Origin: VAZQ01 sp963721005
GTDB taxonomy: Bacteria; Pseudomonadota; Alphaproteobacteria; Rhizobiales; Xanthobacteraceae
Direction: 5' to 3'
Assembly (NCBI GenBank): GCA_963721005.1
Contig: CAVRHR010000007.1
Coordinates: 1,116,001 to 1,180,000 of the forward strand
DNA: 64,000 bases
The notes under the pieces are model-generated. The model did not search any database. It had not been told where the DNA came from and saw only the letters and a list, made by a program, of their open reading frames with translations. Within the stretch, counting starts at the first letter, position 1, and the number at the start of each line of letters is the position of its first letter. The position numbers were made by a program, and so were the translations under genes. Positions 8,115 to 17,702 of this stretch are shown piece after piece.

Positions 8115-9227
8115 CTAACTCTCCCTCCCCGGCAAGGCGACCGCCCGCTCGGGGGCAAACGAGAGCCAAACATCGCCTTCGGCGGGCAAAGGCTGGTCCG
8201 AGGACGCGGCGACCTGCAGGGTGACGCCATCGCACACGACATCGATCCGGCGGCTCGCCCCCAGAAAGGTCACGCCGCCGATCCGCCCGGCGAGACAATT
8301 GTCGGCCGCGCCTGCGGCGGGCGCCTGCGGCGCCAGCCGGATGCTTTCCGGCCGGATCGAGACCGATACGGCGGCCGGGTCGTCGATCTGCTGCGGCACC
8401 ACGCATTGGATTTGGCGTCCGCCAAGCACCTCGACCTGGCCGCGGCCATCGGACATGCCGATGAGGCGGCCGGGCAGCAGGTTGGTGGCGCCGACGAAAC
8501 GGGCCACGAACGGATTGGCGGGCCGGAAGTAAATGTCCTGCGGCGAGCCGATCTGGATGATGCGGCCGCGCTCGATCACGGCGATGCGGTCCGACAGCGC
8601 CAGCGCCTCGGACTGGTCGTGGGTCACATAGACCGTGGTGATGCCGATCTTGCTCTGCAGGCGCTTGAGCTCGCCGCGCATGTCGTCGCGCAATTGGGCG
8701 TCGAGATTGGACAAGGGCTCGTCGAGGAGCAGCAGGCCAGGCTCATGCACGATGGCACGGGCGAGCGCGACGCGCTGCTGCTGGCCGCCCGACAACCGGG
8801 TGGCGGAACGCTCCTGGAAGCCGTCGAGGTCGACCACCGCCAGCGCCCGGCGCACCGCCTGCGCGATATCGGCGCGCTTGCCGCGATGCTTGGCGACCGT
8901 CAGTGGAAACGCCACGTTCTCGGCCACCGTCATGTGCGGCCAGATCGCGTAGGACTGAAACACCATGCCGATGGCGCGCTGCTCGACCGGGACATTGATG
9001 CGCGCCTTGGCGTCGAACAGGCGCCGATCGTCGACCGCGATGACGCCGTCATCGGGCGTCTCCAGCCCGGCGATGCAGCGCAACGTGGTGGTCTTGCCGC
9101 AACCGGAGGGGCCGAGCAAGGTGAAGAACGTCCCGGTCTCCAGCTCGAAACCGGCGTCGCGAATCCCGCCGACGATCTGATCCGTCACGTTCTCGAAAAT
9201 CTTGCTCAGACGCTCGACGCGCAACAT
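8115..9227 (-). CDS. ABC transporter ATP-binding protein, FbpC/PotA type
   Basis: About 370 residues. Walker A GPSGCGKTT (near residue 39), signature LSGGQQQR, Walker B LLLLDEPLSNLD and the switch His in VYVTHDQSEAL are all intact. The C-terminal third is a TOBE-type regulatory domain. It energises the two-domain permease encoded at 11528-13255 for the binding protein at 13239-14285. The ATG at 9227 has GAGGGG 4 bases upstream; a GTG at 9239 that overlaps the preceding stop codon is an alternative. The acyl-CoA synthetase gene is inserted between permease and ATPase genes, so enzyme and importer share an operon. Confidence 0.9.
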   Translation of the reverse strand: MLRVERLSKIFENVTDQIVGGIRDAGFELETGTFFTLLGPSGCGKTTTLRCIAGLETPDDGVIAVDDRRLFDAKARINVPVEQRAIGMVFQSYAIWPHMTVAENVAFPLTVAKHRGKRADIAQAVRRALAVVDLDGFQERSATRLSGGQQQRVALARAIVHEPGLLLLDEPLSNLDAQLRDDMRGELKRLQSKIGITTVYVTHDQSEALALSDRIAVIERGRIIQIGSPQDIYFRPANPFVARFVGATNLLPGRLIGMSDGRGQVEVLGGRQIQCVVPQQIDDPAAVSVSIRPESIRLAPQAPAAGAADNCLAGRIGGVTFLGASRRIDVVCDGVTLQVAASSDQPLPAEGDVWLSFAPERAVALPGRES

Positions 9228-9235
9228 GAGGCCCC

Positions 9236-11501
9236 TCACCCACCATGGTCGGCAAGCACGACCAGCCCGTCAAGGGCGACGCCGCCGCGCCGCCGCAGCA
9301 GGAACGGATTGACGTCGACCGATTGGATGCGGCCGGCGGCATCGACCATCAGGCGCGACAGCCCGATCAGGGCCTGCACGGCGGCCTTGACGTCGAGCGC
9401 CGGGCGGCCCCGATAGCCGGCCACCAGCTTGCCGGCGCGGGTCGCCTCGATCAGGGCAAGGGCGCGGCGCTGGTCGAGCGGCGGCGGCGCCAGCGCCACG
9501 TCGCGATAGAGCTCGAGCTCGACCCCGCCGGTGCCGAACAGGATCACCGGCCCGACCTCCGGATCGAGATTGGCGCCGAGCACCAGCTCGATGCCGTCGG
9601 CGACCTGCTCGGCGATGAGCACGCCCTCGGCCGCGCTGCCGCTGTGCCGGGCGACCGCCTCGACGATCTGCTCATAAGCGGCGCGCACCGCCTTGGCGGA
9701 ATCCAGGCCCACCATCACGGCGCCGGCCTCGGACTTGTGCGGCAGTGCCGCGCTCACGCCCTTGGCCACCACCGGATAGCCGATGCGCTTGGCGATCGCG
9801 GCCGCCGCGGCGGCGCTGCGGGCCACCGCCTCCCGGGGGCCGGCGATCCCGTAGGCCTTCAGCAGCTGCTTGGACTGGACCTCGTTCAGCGCCTTGCCGG
9901 ACTTCTGCTTGGCGGCGCGCGCCATGATCTTCTCCAGCACCGCCAAGCCCCGCGGCGATACCGCTGCGGGCGCCACCGGCGGCGGCTGGGTGGCGCGGCG
10001 GCTGTAGTCGCTGAGCGCCCGCACGGTGCGCAAGGTCTTGTCGACCTCTTGCAGGCAGGGAACGTGAGGCAGAATCAGGCGAAAGGCACGGCCGTAGTCG
10101 GAGAGCCCATGCGACCCCATGCTGAATTGCACGATCGGCTTGCGGGCGCGCACAGCGATGGCTTCGACCGCCCGCATATTGGCCTCGGCACGGTCCATGC
10201 CCGGCGCGCGCGGCAGCTCGGCCTGCAACAGCACCACATCGATGCCGGGATCGTCCAGCATGGCCTCGACGCATTGCACATAGCTTTCCCGGTTGGTGAG
10301 CCCGGTGAACCCTGAATTCGAGCGGGTTGCCCACGATGGTGCCGACGCCGAGCACGGCGGCGAGCCGCGCCGCGGTGGTCTCGGCGAGCGGCGCAAAGGC
10401 GAGCCCATGGGCGGCGGCGGCATCGAGCAAGAGACCACGCAGCGCGCCCGAGAACGTGATGGCGCCGAGCCTGGAGTTCCCGGGGCCCTCTCCCATTCCC
10501 TCCCCGGCAAGCGGGGGAGGGTTAGGGTGGGGGCGCATGCGGGGGAGGGAAGCGAGCGGGGGCGCATGCAGGATGTATTCGACGGTCTCCACCACATCGT
10601 CCACGGTGCGCACCCGCAGCACGCCGGCGGCGCCTGCGACCGCATCGAAGGCTTCCATGGTGCCGGCAAGCGCCCCGGTATGGGCGAGCGCGGCGGCGCG
10701 GCCTTCCGCCGAAGCGCCGAGCTTCATCAGCACAATGGGCTTGCCGGCCGAGCGCGCCATGCGGCAGGCCGCCATGAAGGCCTCGGGGTTCTGCACCGCT
10801 TCCAGGTAGGCGACGATCACCCGGATGTCGTCGTTCATGGCGTAGTAGCCGATGTAGTCGGCGCCGGAGAGGCCGGCCTGGTTGCCGGAGGTGACCACCG
10901 AGCCGGCATCGATGCCGCGCCCCTCGAGCGAGCGCTTGATCGCCATGGCGAGACCGCCGGACTGGCCGATGATCGCGACCGGCCCGTTGACCAGCCGCTG
11001 CAGGCGATCGTCCGGCATGGTCATGAGGCCGGCGCGGGCGTGCAGATTGCCGAAACAATTGGGGCCGGAGACCGCGAGCCCGGTCTGCGCGATCGCCGCC
11101 TTGAGCCGGGCCGACAGCGCGCGGGCACCTGGATCGAGGGATTCGCCGAAGCCGGCGGTGAGCACGGTGGCGCTGCGTGCGCCGGCCCGGCTCGCCTCGA
11201 TCAGCGCATCGGGCACGAAAGCCGCCGGGATGACCACCACCACGTGGTCGGGGGGCTCCGGCAGCTCGGCGTAGGAGCGATAGCAGCGCGTGTCCCAGAT
11301 CTGGTCGCGGCGCGGATTGAGCGGATAGACCGGGCCCGGAAACTTGTAGCGGTTGACGTTGCGCCACACCCGCTGCGACCAGTTGCCCGGCGTGTCGCTG
11401 GCGCCCAGGATCACCACGTTGCGCGGATTGAGCAGCGCATCGACCTTGCCGAGCGAATGCAGCAGCAAGGGCGACGCCTCGACCACCAGGCTCACGCGCA
11501 A
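9236..11501 (-). CDS. NDP-forming acyl-CoA synthetase (FerA-like), one frameshift
   Basis: Two overlapping frames make one protein of about 755 residues. The first (11501 down to about 10315) holds the CoA-binding fold (NPRNVVILGASD, then SGPNCFGN and IGQSGGLAMAI) and AHTGALAG with the His usually phosphorylated. The second (about 10312 to 9236) continues as GFTGLTNRESYVQC and ends in an ATP-grasp domain (VVAKGVSAALPHKSEAGAVM). The frame slips by one extra base next to GAATTC at 10314-10319. Near residues 330-350 an in-frame repeat-derived insert reads PHPNPPPLAGEGMGEGPGN. This ADP-forming family includes FerA of Sphingobium, which activates ferulate; the neighbouring HCHL gene makes that role likely. 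It starts 26 bases after the permease stop. Confidence 0.82.
10484..10545. repeat. GC-rich palindromic repeat inserted inside the acyl-CoA synthetase gene
   Basis: The run CCCTCTCCCATTCCCTCCCC followed by GGCAAGCGGGGGAGGG forms a stem-loop of the dispersed family E, also seen at 39780, 51062 and elsewhere. Here it is read through in frame and adds roughly 20 residues that have no counterpart in the enzyme family as I know it. Confidence 0.8.
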
Positions 11502-11527
11502 CCTCCCGACCCACTATGCAAGCCCCA

Positions 11528-13255
11528 CTAGGCACGCCCCATGGCGCCGCCGGCCGAACGGCGCGCCAGGACGTAGAATACGACCGCGATCATCGCCATC
11601 AGCATCGACCACATCAGCCCGAGCGCCGCAAGCTCGGTGCCCTGGCCGTTGCCCCAGAGATCGAACATGGCGACCGCCATGGTCTGCGAGCGTGGGCCGG
11701 CGAGCAAAATCGCCAATGACAGCACGCGCGTGGCCATCAGGAAGATGAACAGCCAGCCCGCCACCAGGGCGGGCGCGAGCAGCGGCGCCACGATCCGGCG
11801 CAGCCGGGTGAGCGCGGACGCGCCGCACACCGCTGCCGCCTCCTCGAGCTCGCGATGGATTTGCAGCATGCCGGACGAGCTGTAGCGCATACCGTAAGGC
11901 AGATAGTTGATGACGAAGGCCCAAATCAGGATCCCGATAGTGCCGTAGAGCGGGATCGGCAGCCGCAGGAACACCTGCATGACGGCGACGCCCAGCACCA
12001 GGCCGGGAAACACCAGCGGGATGGTGGCCATCCGTTCCACCAGCCAGCCGCCCGGCGCGCGCCGCACCGCCAGCCATGCGGCGAAGAAGGTGAGCGCGAC
12101 CGCGAAAGTGGCGGTGCCGACCGCGACCAGCATGGTGTTGGTCATGAGCTCGATATGGTCGGATGCGAGCACGGTGCGATAATTGTTGAGGCTGATGAGC
12201 TTGAGGGAAGCGGCGCTCACCGGGGCGAAGAACGGCAGCAGCGAGATCCAGCCCAGCATCGCCATCGGCACCACCAACAGCAGCACGAAATCGACCACCA
12301 GGATGGCGGCCGCCACGTAGCGCAGGCGGCCGAGATCGAACGGCCGCGGCCGGAAACCCTTGCCGGTGATGGTGGCGAAGCGCTCGGCATGGCGCGACAG
12401 CTTGCCGTAGGCATAGAGCAGCCCCAGCACCAGGACCAGCATCAGCACCGAGAGCGCGCTCGAGCCGCCGAGATCGGGCGGCGCCCGCGCCATCATGTTG
12501 GTGTAGATGTCGGTGGTCAGGACCGAGATGCGGCCCGGCAGGCCGACCAGCGCCGGCACCTCGAACGCCTCGATGGCGCGGATGAAGACCAGCATGGCGA
12601 GCGCCATGATGGCGGGCAACGACAGCCGCATGGTGACGCGCCGGATGGTGGCCCATACGCCGGCCCCGCTGACGCGCGCCGCCTCCTCGAGCTCCGGGTT
12701 GGCGTTGCGCAGCGTAGCGCCCACCAGCAGGAACGCCAGCGGCGACCACAAGAAGCCCTCGACCAGCACCATGCCGGGCATGGAATAGATGTTGATCAGC
12801 ACGTCGGTCGAGCCGCTCAAGCTCCGGTAGAGCTGATTGACCGGCCCGGCCTTGCCGAACACCAGGAGCCAGGCCGAAACATAGAGAATGTAGGGCGTGC
12901 CGAGCGAGATGATCGCGGTCACATAGGCGAGCCCCTTGAGCGGCGCATTGGTGCGCTCGACGATCCAGGCCATGATCCAGCCGACCAGGAGCGCGATGGC
13001 GGCGCTGCCGGCCGCGAACGACAGCGTGTTGAGGGTGGTGGCGAGGAAACGCCGGCCGCCCAGCACGTTCTGGAAATTCTCCAGGCCCCAGCGGGCGGCT
13101 TCGCCGGGCGCGCCCGCGATGGTCAGGCTGCCTTGCAGCAGGAACACGAGCGGCGGCACCACCAGGGCCGCCAGCACCACGATCAAGAGGCCGGCGATCC
13201 AGGTGGCTTGACGCGCCGACGACGCGCGGGGTGCGGGCTCAGCCGAAAAGGTCAT
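11528..13255 (-). CDS. ABC transporter permease, two fused FbpB-like domains
   Basis: 575 residues with about twelve hydrophobic helices in two homologous halves. Each half carries an EAA loop that docks on the ATPase: EEAARVSGAGVWATIRRVT in the first half and EEAAAVCGASALTRLRRIV in the second. This duplicated architecture is that of ferric-iron, 2-aminoethylphosphonate and related importers. The start overlaps the 3' end of the binding-protein gene by 17 bases, so translation is probably coupled. The substrate is not readable from the permease; the operon points to an aromatic acid. Confidence 0.9.
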   Translation of the reverse strand: MTFSAEPAPRASSARQATWIAGLLIVVLAALVVPPLVFLLQGSLTIAGAPGEAARWGLENFQNVLGGRRFLATTLNTLSFAAGSAAIALLVGWIMAWIVERTNAPLKGLAYVTAIISLGTPYILYVSAWLLVFGKAGPVNQLYRSLSGSTDVLINIYSMPGMVLVEGFLWSPLAFLLVGATLRNANPELEEAARVSGAGVWATIRRVTMRLSLPAIMALAMLVFIRAIEAFEVPALVGLPGRISVLTTDIYTNMMARAPPDLGGSSALSVLMLVLVLGLLYAYGKLSRHAERFATITGKGFRPRPFDLGRLRYVAAAILVVDFVLLLVVPMAMLGWISLLPFFAPVSAASLKLISLNNYRTVLASDHIELMTNTMLVAVGTATFAVALTFFAAWLAVRRAPGGWLVERMATIPLVFPGLVLGVAVMQVFLRLPIPLYGTIGILIWAFVINYLPYGMRYSSSGMLQIHRELEEAAAVCGASALTRLRRIVAPLLAPALVAGWLFIFLMATRVLSLAILLAGPRSQTMAVAMFDLWGNGQGTELAALGLMWSMLMAMIAVVFYVLARRSAGGAMGRA

Positions 13256-14285
13256 CGAAAATCTGCTTCCATCTCGGCAGGTTGCTCTCGATCGTCTCGG
13301 GCGCGAAAAAGCGCACGCGGAAATGGCCGTCCTCCGGCTTGAGCGAGGGATCGAGCGCAGGAACCGCCGGATCGGCGGTGAGGTAGTCGGCGTCGCGATA
13401 GACCTGCTGGCCTTCCCGGGAGATGATGAAATCCACCAGCAGCTTGGCGGCGTTGGGATGCGGCGCGTTCTTCTGGATGCCGATAACCGAGAGCGTGCCG
13501 GTGGCGGGCTCCATCTTGATCCAATCGACCGGCGCGCCCTTCTTGGCGCTGATCACGGCGTGGTGGTTGAAAATCTGCAGCGCGATCGGGTATTCGCCGG
13601 CGATGACCTGATCGAGCACCTGGCGGGCGGCGGCCGCCACATTGGCGACCTTCTGCTTGGCGAAGGCGCGCAAGTAGCTCATGCCGTCCTGCTCCCCCAT
13701 CTCGGCCAGCACGGTGCCGATGAAGCCGACCCCGCCCGAGGTCGACGGCAGGGCGTTCCAGGCGATCTTGCCCTGCCATCTCGGGTCGAGCAGATCCTGA
13801 TAGGTTTGCGGCTGTGTCCCCTTCGGGACCAGCGCGGTGTTGTAGCCCGGTGTGTTGATGTACAGGTTGCTGGCGATCCAATAGCCGTCGGGATCCTTGT
13901 AGAGGTCGGGATAGTCCTTGGCGGCCTCCGGCTGCCACTGCAGCACGAAGCCTTCCTGCTTCAACGGCACCACCGACGAGGTGCCGTCGAACACGTCCGA
14001 CTGCGGCCGGCCGGCGCGGCTTTCGTTGAGAATCTTGACCGCGACCTCGTTGGCATTGGCGCGGGTGTAGCGCACCTTGATGCCCGGATATTTCTTCTCG
14101 AAGGCGGCTGCGACCGGACGCACCAACTGGTTGATGATCTGGGTCGAGGTCCAGACCACCTCGCCTTCCCGCTTGGCGGCCGCGATCACGGCGGCATCGA
14201 TCGCATAGGCGCGGGTGATGGGGACCGGACCGCAACCGAGCAGAGCCACGATCGCGATCGCGATGATCCAGGTACGGCCCACCAT
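13239..14285 (-). CDS. ABC transporter periplasmic binding protein, FbpA-like
   Basis: 348 residues. The N-terminus has a hydrophobic signal segment ending in LLGCGP, a possible lipobox. The mature protein begins like extracellular solute-binding protein family 1/6: AKREGEVVWTSTQIINQLVR, then FEKKYPGIKVRYTRANANEV. C-terminal marks are NAPHPNAAKLLVDFIISREG and a final SNLPRWKQIFDDLFG. It is the first gene of the minus-strand operon with permease, acyl-CoA synthetase, ATPase and hydratase-lyase, and would deliver the substrate to the permease. Confidence 0.9.
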   Translation of the reverse strand: MVGRTWIIAIAIVALLGCGPVPITRAYAIDAAVIAAAKREGEVVWTSTQIINQLVRPVAAAFEKKYPGIKVRYTRANANEVAVKILNESRAGRPQSDVFDGTSSVVPLKQEGFVLQWQPEAAKDYPDLYKDPDGYWIASNLYINTPGYNTALVPKGTQPQTYQDLLDPRWQGKIAWNALPSTSGGVGFIGTVLAEMGEQDGMSYLRAFAKQKVANVAAAARQVLDQVIAGEYPIALQIFNHHAVISAKKGAPVDWIKMEPATGTLSVIGIQKNAPHPNAAKLLVDFIISREGQQVYRDADYLTADPAVPALDPSLKPEDGHFRVRFFAPETIESNLPRWKQIFDDLFG

Positions 14286-14677
14286 GGTGTTTCCCCAATC
14301 GTTTGTCGCGGCAGCTTTTCAAAGCTGCCTTCTCGCCTGGCGGCGGCCGCCCGTGCGCATCACATTAGCACGCCGCCGCGCGGGTCTCGCCGGGCGGCGG
14401 TGTCCCGTCAATACCGCAATTGCGCGGGAGCCACGTCACGCCGGCCCGGGCAAGCCAGCCAGCCGGCCGTGAAGATTGGGCCAAAATACTGATTCACAAC
14501 GGTTATTCTAGACTTTCGGGGCCGCGCTCCCGGGTCGCGCACTTGCGATTTCACATTCCCCCGGCAGACGCGCTATGGTGTCGGCGGCGCGGCTTCATGT
14601 CCCAGCAGCATTCCTGCCCCGCCCGCGCCCGACATTTTAATCGCCTCGTCGATCACGACGGAATGGGAGGATTGAGA
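14286..14677. other. Divergent intergenic region between ABC operon and Ior genes
   Basis: 392 bases separate the starts of two divergent operons, so both promoters must lie here. The stretch near 14485-14515 is locally AT-richer (ending in GGTTATTCTAGAC) and is the best candidate promoter zone. I could not fix convincing -35/-10 pairs or an operator. Confidence 0.5.
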
Positions 14678-15127
14678 ATGATCTCGCTATCCATCAATGG
14701 CCAATCCCACAATGCCGATGTGGAAGACTCGACGCCCTTGCTGTGGGTGTTGCGCGACACCATCGGCATGACCGGCACCAAATACGGCTGCGGCATCGCC
14801 CAATGCGGTGCCTGCACGGTTCACGTCGACGGGGTCGCGATGCGCTCCTGCTCGATCCCGGCAAGCGCGGTCGCCGGCAAGCAGATCACCACCATCGAAG
14901 GCATCGCGGCCGGCGGCAAGCTCTCCGCCGTGCAGCAGGCCTGGCTCGACGGCGACGTGCCGCAATGCGGCTACTGCCAGAGCGGCATGATCATGGCGGT
15001 CACCGCCCTGCTCAAGCAGAAGCCCAAGCCCACCGACGCCGACATCGACGCAGCCATCACCAATATCTGCCGCTGCGGCACCTATCAACAAATCCGCGCG
15101 GCGATCCACGCCGCTGCCAACGCGTGA
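14678..15127 (+). CDS. iorA: (2Fe-2S) small subunit of an isoquinoline-1-oxidoreductase type dehydrogenase
   Basis: 149 residues. The plant-type 2Fe-2S cluster site is KYGCGIAQCGACTVHVDG (residues 37-54) plus a later Cys (MRSCSIP). The second cluster site is CGYCQSGMIM ... NICRCGTYQQIR, as in xanthine dehydrogenase family small subunits. It passes electrons from the molybdenum subunit encoded 13 bases downstream. I chose the ATG at 14678 because GGGAGG lies 8 bases upstream and the protein then starts MISLSINGQ, as in the family. There is no FAD subunit gene nearby, which is typical of the IorAB type. Confidence 0.92.
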   Translation: MISLSINGQSHNADVEDSTPLLWVLRDTIGMTGTKYGCGIAQCGACTVHVDGVAMRSCSIPASAVAGKQITTIEGIAAGGKLSAVQQAWLDGDVPQCGYCQSGMIMAVTALLKQKPKPTDADIDAAITNICRCGTYQQIRAAIHAAANA

Positions 15128-15140
15128 TCGGGAGGCAGCC

Positions 15141-17315
15141 ATGAATCATATGCCGCGAATCAATCGTCGTTCCTTTGTGGTCGGTGCCGCTGCCGCCGGT
15201 GGCGGGCTCGCGCTCGGCTTTTCGCTGCCCTTCGGCCCGCAGGTGGTGCGCGCCGCCGACGGCTCACCCGAGGTCAATGCCTGGGTGGTGATCCGCCCCG
15301 ACGACACCGTGGTCATCCGGGTGGCTCGCTCCGAGATGGGGCAAGGCACCCTCACCGGCCTCGCCCAGCTGGTGGCGGAGGAGCTCGAATGCGACTGGTC
15401 GAAGGTCACCACCGAGTTTCCCACCCCGGGGCAGAATCTGGCGCGCAAGCGCGTGTGGGGCGATTTCGCCACCGGCGGCAGCCGCGGCATTCGCGGCTCG
15501 CATGAATATGTCCGCCAGGGCGGCGCCGCCGCCCGCGAGATGCTGATCCAGGCCGCCGCAACCGAGTGGAAGGTGCCGGCATCGGAATGCAGCGCCGCCA
15601 ACAGCGTGATCACCCACAAGGCGTCGGGGCGCACCACCACCTTCGGCAAGGTGGCGGAAGCGGCTGCAAAGCTCACCGCGCCCAAGGACATCAAGCTCAA
15701 GGACCCCAAGGACTGGAAGATCGTCGGCAAGGGCGTCAAGCGGCTCGATACGCTGGACAAGCTCACCGGCAAGCAGGTCTACGGCATCGACATCAAGATG
15801 CCCGGCATGCTGGTCGCCACCATCAAGGATTCCCCGGTCAACGGCGGCAAGATCAAGAGCTTCGACGCCGCCAAGGTGACCGGCATGCCCGGCGTCAAGA
15901 AAGTGGTGCAGGTCGCCGACTCCGGCGTCGCCGTCATCGCCGACACGTTCTGGCACGCCAAGACCGCCATCGAGGCGTTGCCGATCGTCTGGGATCCGGG
16001 CGAGAACGCCAAGGCGTCGAGCGCCACCATCGCGGAGTTCGTGAAGAGCGGCCTCGATGCCGACCAAGCCTATGTGGGCAACAAGACCGGCGACGCGCCG
16101 GCCGCCATCACGGGCGCTGCCCGCAAGGTCGAGGCGGTCTACAGCTACCCGTTCCAGAACCACGCCACCATGGAGCCGATGAACGCGACGGCGCGCTACA
16201 CCGCCGAGCGTTGCGAGGTCTGGGGTCCGTCCCAGAACGGCGAGGCGGCACTGGCGACCATCATCGAGGCGTCCGGGTTGCCGGCCGAGAAGTGCGACTT
16301 CTACAAGGTCATCCTGGGCGGCGGCTTCGGCCGGCGCGGCCGCACCGACTATGTGAAGCAGGCGGTGCTGATCGCCAAGGAGATGCCGGGTGTGCCGGTC
16401 AAGCTGATCTGGACGCGCGAGGAGGACATGACGCATTGCGCGTTCCATCCGATCACGCAATGCAAGATGACTGCCGCCTTCGATGCCGGCAACAATCTGG
16501 TCGGGCTGCACATGCGCATCGCCGGCCAGTCGATCTCGGCGTCGCTGGCGCCGCAGAACCTGCAGAACGGCATGGACCCGGTGGTGTTTCAGGGGCTCAA
16601 TGCGGCCGGCCCGGAAGGCCAGTTCGGCTACAACATCCCGAACGTCCTGATCGACCACGCCATGCGCAACACCCACCTGACGGCGGGCTTCTGGCGTGGC
16701 GTGAACGTCAATCACAACACCATCTACGTCGAGTGCTTCATCGACGAGCTGGCCAAATCGGTCGGCCAGGATCCGCTCGAGTTCCGGCGCAAGTTCCTCA
16801 AGCCCAAGAACCTCGCGGTGCTCAATGCCTGCGCGGAGAAGATCGGCTACGACAAGCCGGCGGCGCCCGGCATCTTCCGCGGCATGGCGCAGAACCATGC
16901 CTATGCGAGCTATGTGGCGGCGATTGCCGAGGTGTCGATCACCGATCAGGGCCGGGTGAAGGTGCATCGTATCGTGGCGGCGACCGATCCGGCCTATGCG
17001 GTCAATCCGGCGCAGATCGAGCGGCAGGTCGCCGGCTCCTTCGTGTACGGCTTGTCGGCGATGCTCTACGGCGAGATCACCGTCAAGGACGGCGCCGTCG
17101 AGCAGAAGAACTTCGACAGCTACAACGTGATGCGGATCGCCGAGATGCCGCAGGTCGACGTGATCGTGATGCCTTCGGGCGGACCGGTCTGGGGCGGCGT
17201 CGGCGAGCCCACCATCGCGGTGGCGGCGCCCGCGGTCCTCAATGCGATCGCGGCGGCGACCGGCAAGCGCATCCGCTCGGTGCCGCTCAAGAGCGCCGAT
17301 CTGCGGTCGGCGTGA
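15141..17315 (+). CDS. iorB: Molybdopterin-binding large subunit, isoquinoline-1-oxidoreductase (IorB) type
   Basis: 724 residues. The N-terminus carries a Tat signal (NRRSFVVGAAAAGGG), so the enzyme should be folded with its cofactor and exported. Xanthine dehydrogenase family marks are ARSEMGQGTLTGLAQLVAEE, LGGGFGRRGRTD near residue 395 and the terminal WGGVGEPTIAVAAPAV with the conserved active-site Glu. IorAB enzymes oxidise N-heterocycles or aldehydes with water as oxygen donor and pass electrons to c-type cytochromes. The following gene encodes such a cytochrome. GGGAGG precedes the ATG. The actual substrate is unknown. Confidence 0.9.
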   Translation: MNHMPRINRRSFVVGAAAAGGGLALGFSLPFGPQVVRAADGSPEVNAWVVIRPDDTVVIRVARSEMGQGTLTGLAQLVAEELECDWSKVTTEFPTPGQNLARKRVWGDFATGGSRGIRGSHEYVRQGGAAAREMLIQAAATEWKVPASECSAANSVITHKASGRTTTFGKVAEAAAKLTAPKDIKLKDPKDWKIVGKGVKRLDTLDKLTGKQVYGIDIKMPGMLVATIKDSPVNGGKIKSFDAAKVTGMPGVKKVVQVADSGVAVIADTFWHAKTAIEALPIVWDPGENAKASSATIAEFVKSGLDADQAYVGNKTGDAPAAITGAARKVEAVYSYPFQNHATMEPMNATARYTAERCEVWGPSQNGEAALATIIEASGLPAEKCDFYKVILGGGFGRRGRTDYVKQAVLIAKEMPGVPVKLIWTREEDMTHCAFHPITQCKMTAAFDAGNNLVGLHMRIAGQSISASLAPQNLQNGMDPVVFQGLNAAGPEGQFGYNIPNVLIDHAMRNTHLTAGFWRGVNVNHNTIYVECFIDELAKSVGQDPLEFRRKFLKPKNLAVLNACAEKIGYDKPAAPGIFRGMAQNHAYASYVAAIAEVSITDQGRVKVHRIVAATDPAYAVNPAQIERQVAGSFVYGLSAMLYGEITVKDGAVEQKNFDSYNVMRIAEMPQVDVIVMPSGGPVWGGVGEPTIAVAAPAVLNAIAAATGKRIRSVPLKSADLRSA

Positions 17316-17395
17316 CCGACCGATGAGCCGGGGCGGCGGGCGACCGCCGCTCCGTTCCCATGTATTCCGGTTGCGGATTTGCGCGAGGCGCCGGC

Positions 17396-17692
17396 ATGAT
17401 CTCGAAATACGCCGCAGTTTTTCTGGCCCTCACGTGGCTGCTCGGCGGGGCAGCGCTAGCGGCGGACGCGCCGCCCGGCGCTTCCTCGTGCTCGGGCTGC
17501 CATCCGGTGTCGCGTGCGGTCGATACGCCGGTGCACCGGTTGATCGGCGCCAATCCGGCCGAGATCGTCGCCGCCATGCAGGCATTCCGCTCGGGGGCGC
17601 GACCGGCCACCGTGATGGACCGCATCGCCAAGGGCTTCACCGACGACGAGATCAAGGCGATCGCGGATTGGTATGGGGCGCAAAAGGATTAG
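17396..17692 (+). CDS. fccA: Small c-type cytochrome, FccA-like subunit of flavocytochrome c sulfide dehydrogenase
   Basis: 98 residues with a signal peptide (MISKYAAVFLALTWLLGGAALAA) and one heme site, CSGCH. The C-terminal ARPATVMDRIAKGFTDDEIK contains the Met expected as sixth heme ligand and matches the FccA pattern. It is followed 10 bases later by the flavoprotein partner fccB. Together they would oxidise sulfide in the periplasm. It also sits directly after iorAB, so it might accept electrons from that enzyme instead; the order cannot settle this. The start at 17396 is chosen over 17360 because it places the signal peptide correctly. Confidence 0.8.
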   Translation: MISKYAAVFLALTWLLGGAALAADAPPGASSCSGCHPVSRAVDTPVHRLIGANPAEIVAAMQAFRSGARPATVMDRIAKGFTDDEIKAIADWYGAQKD

Positions 17693-17702
17693 GGGAGCAA
17701 CA

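Noticed and set aside
11855..13342. Long plus-strand frame opposite the ABC permease gene, rich in His, Gln and Arg
   Set aside because: Composition is that of the reverse complement of a membrane protein gene; no motif or translation signals.
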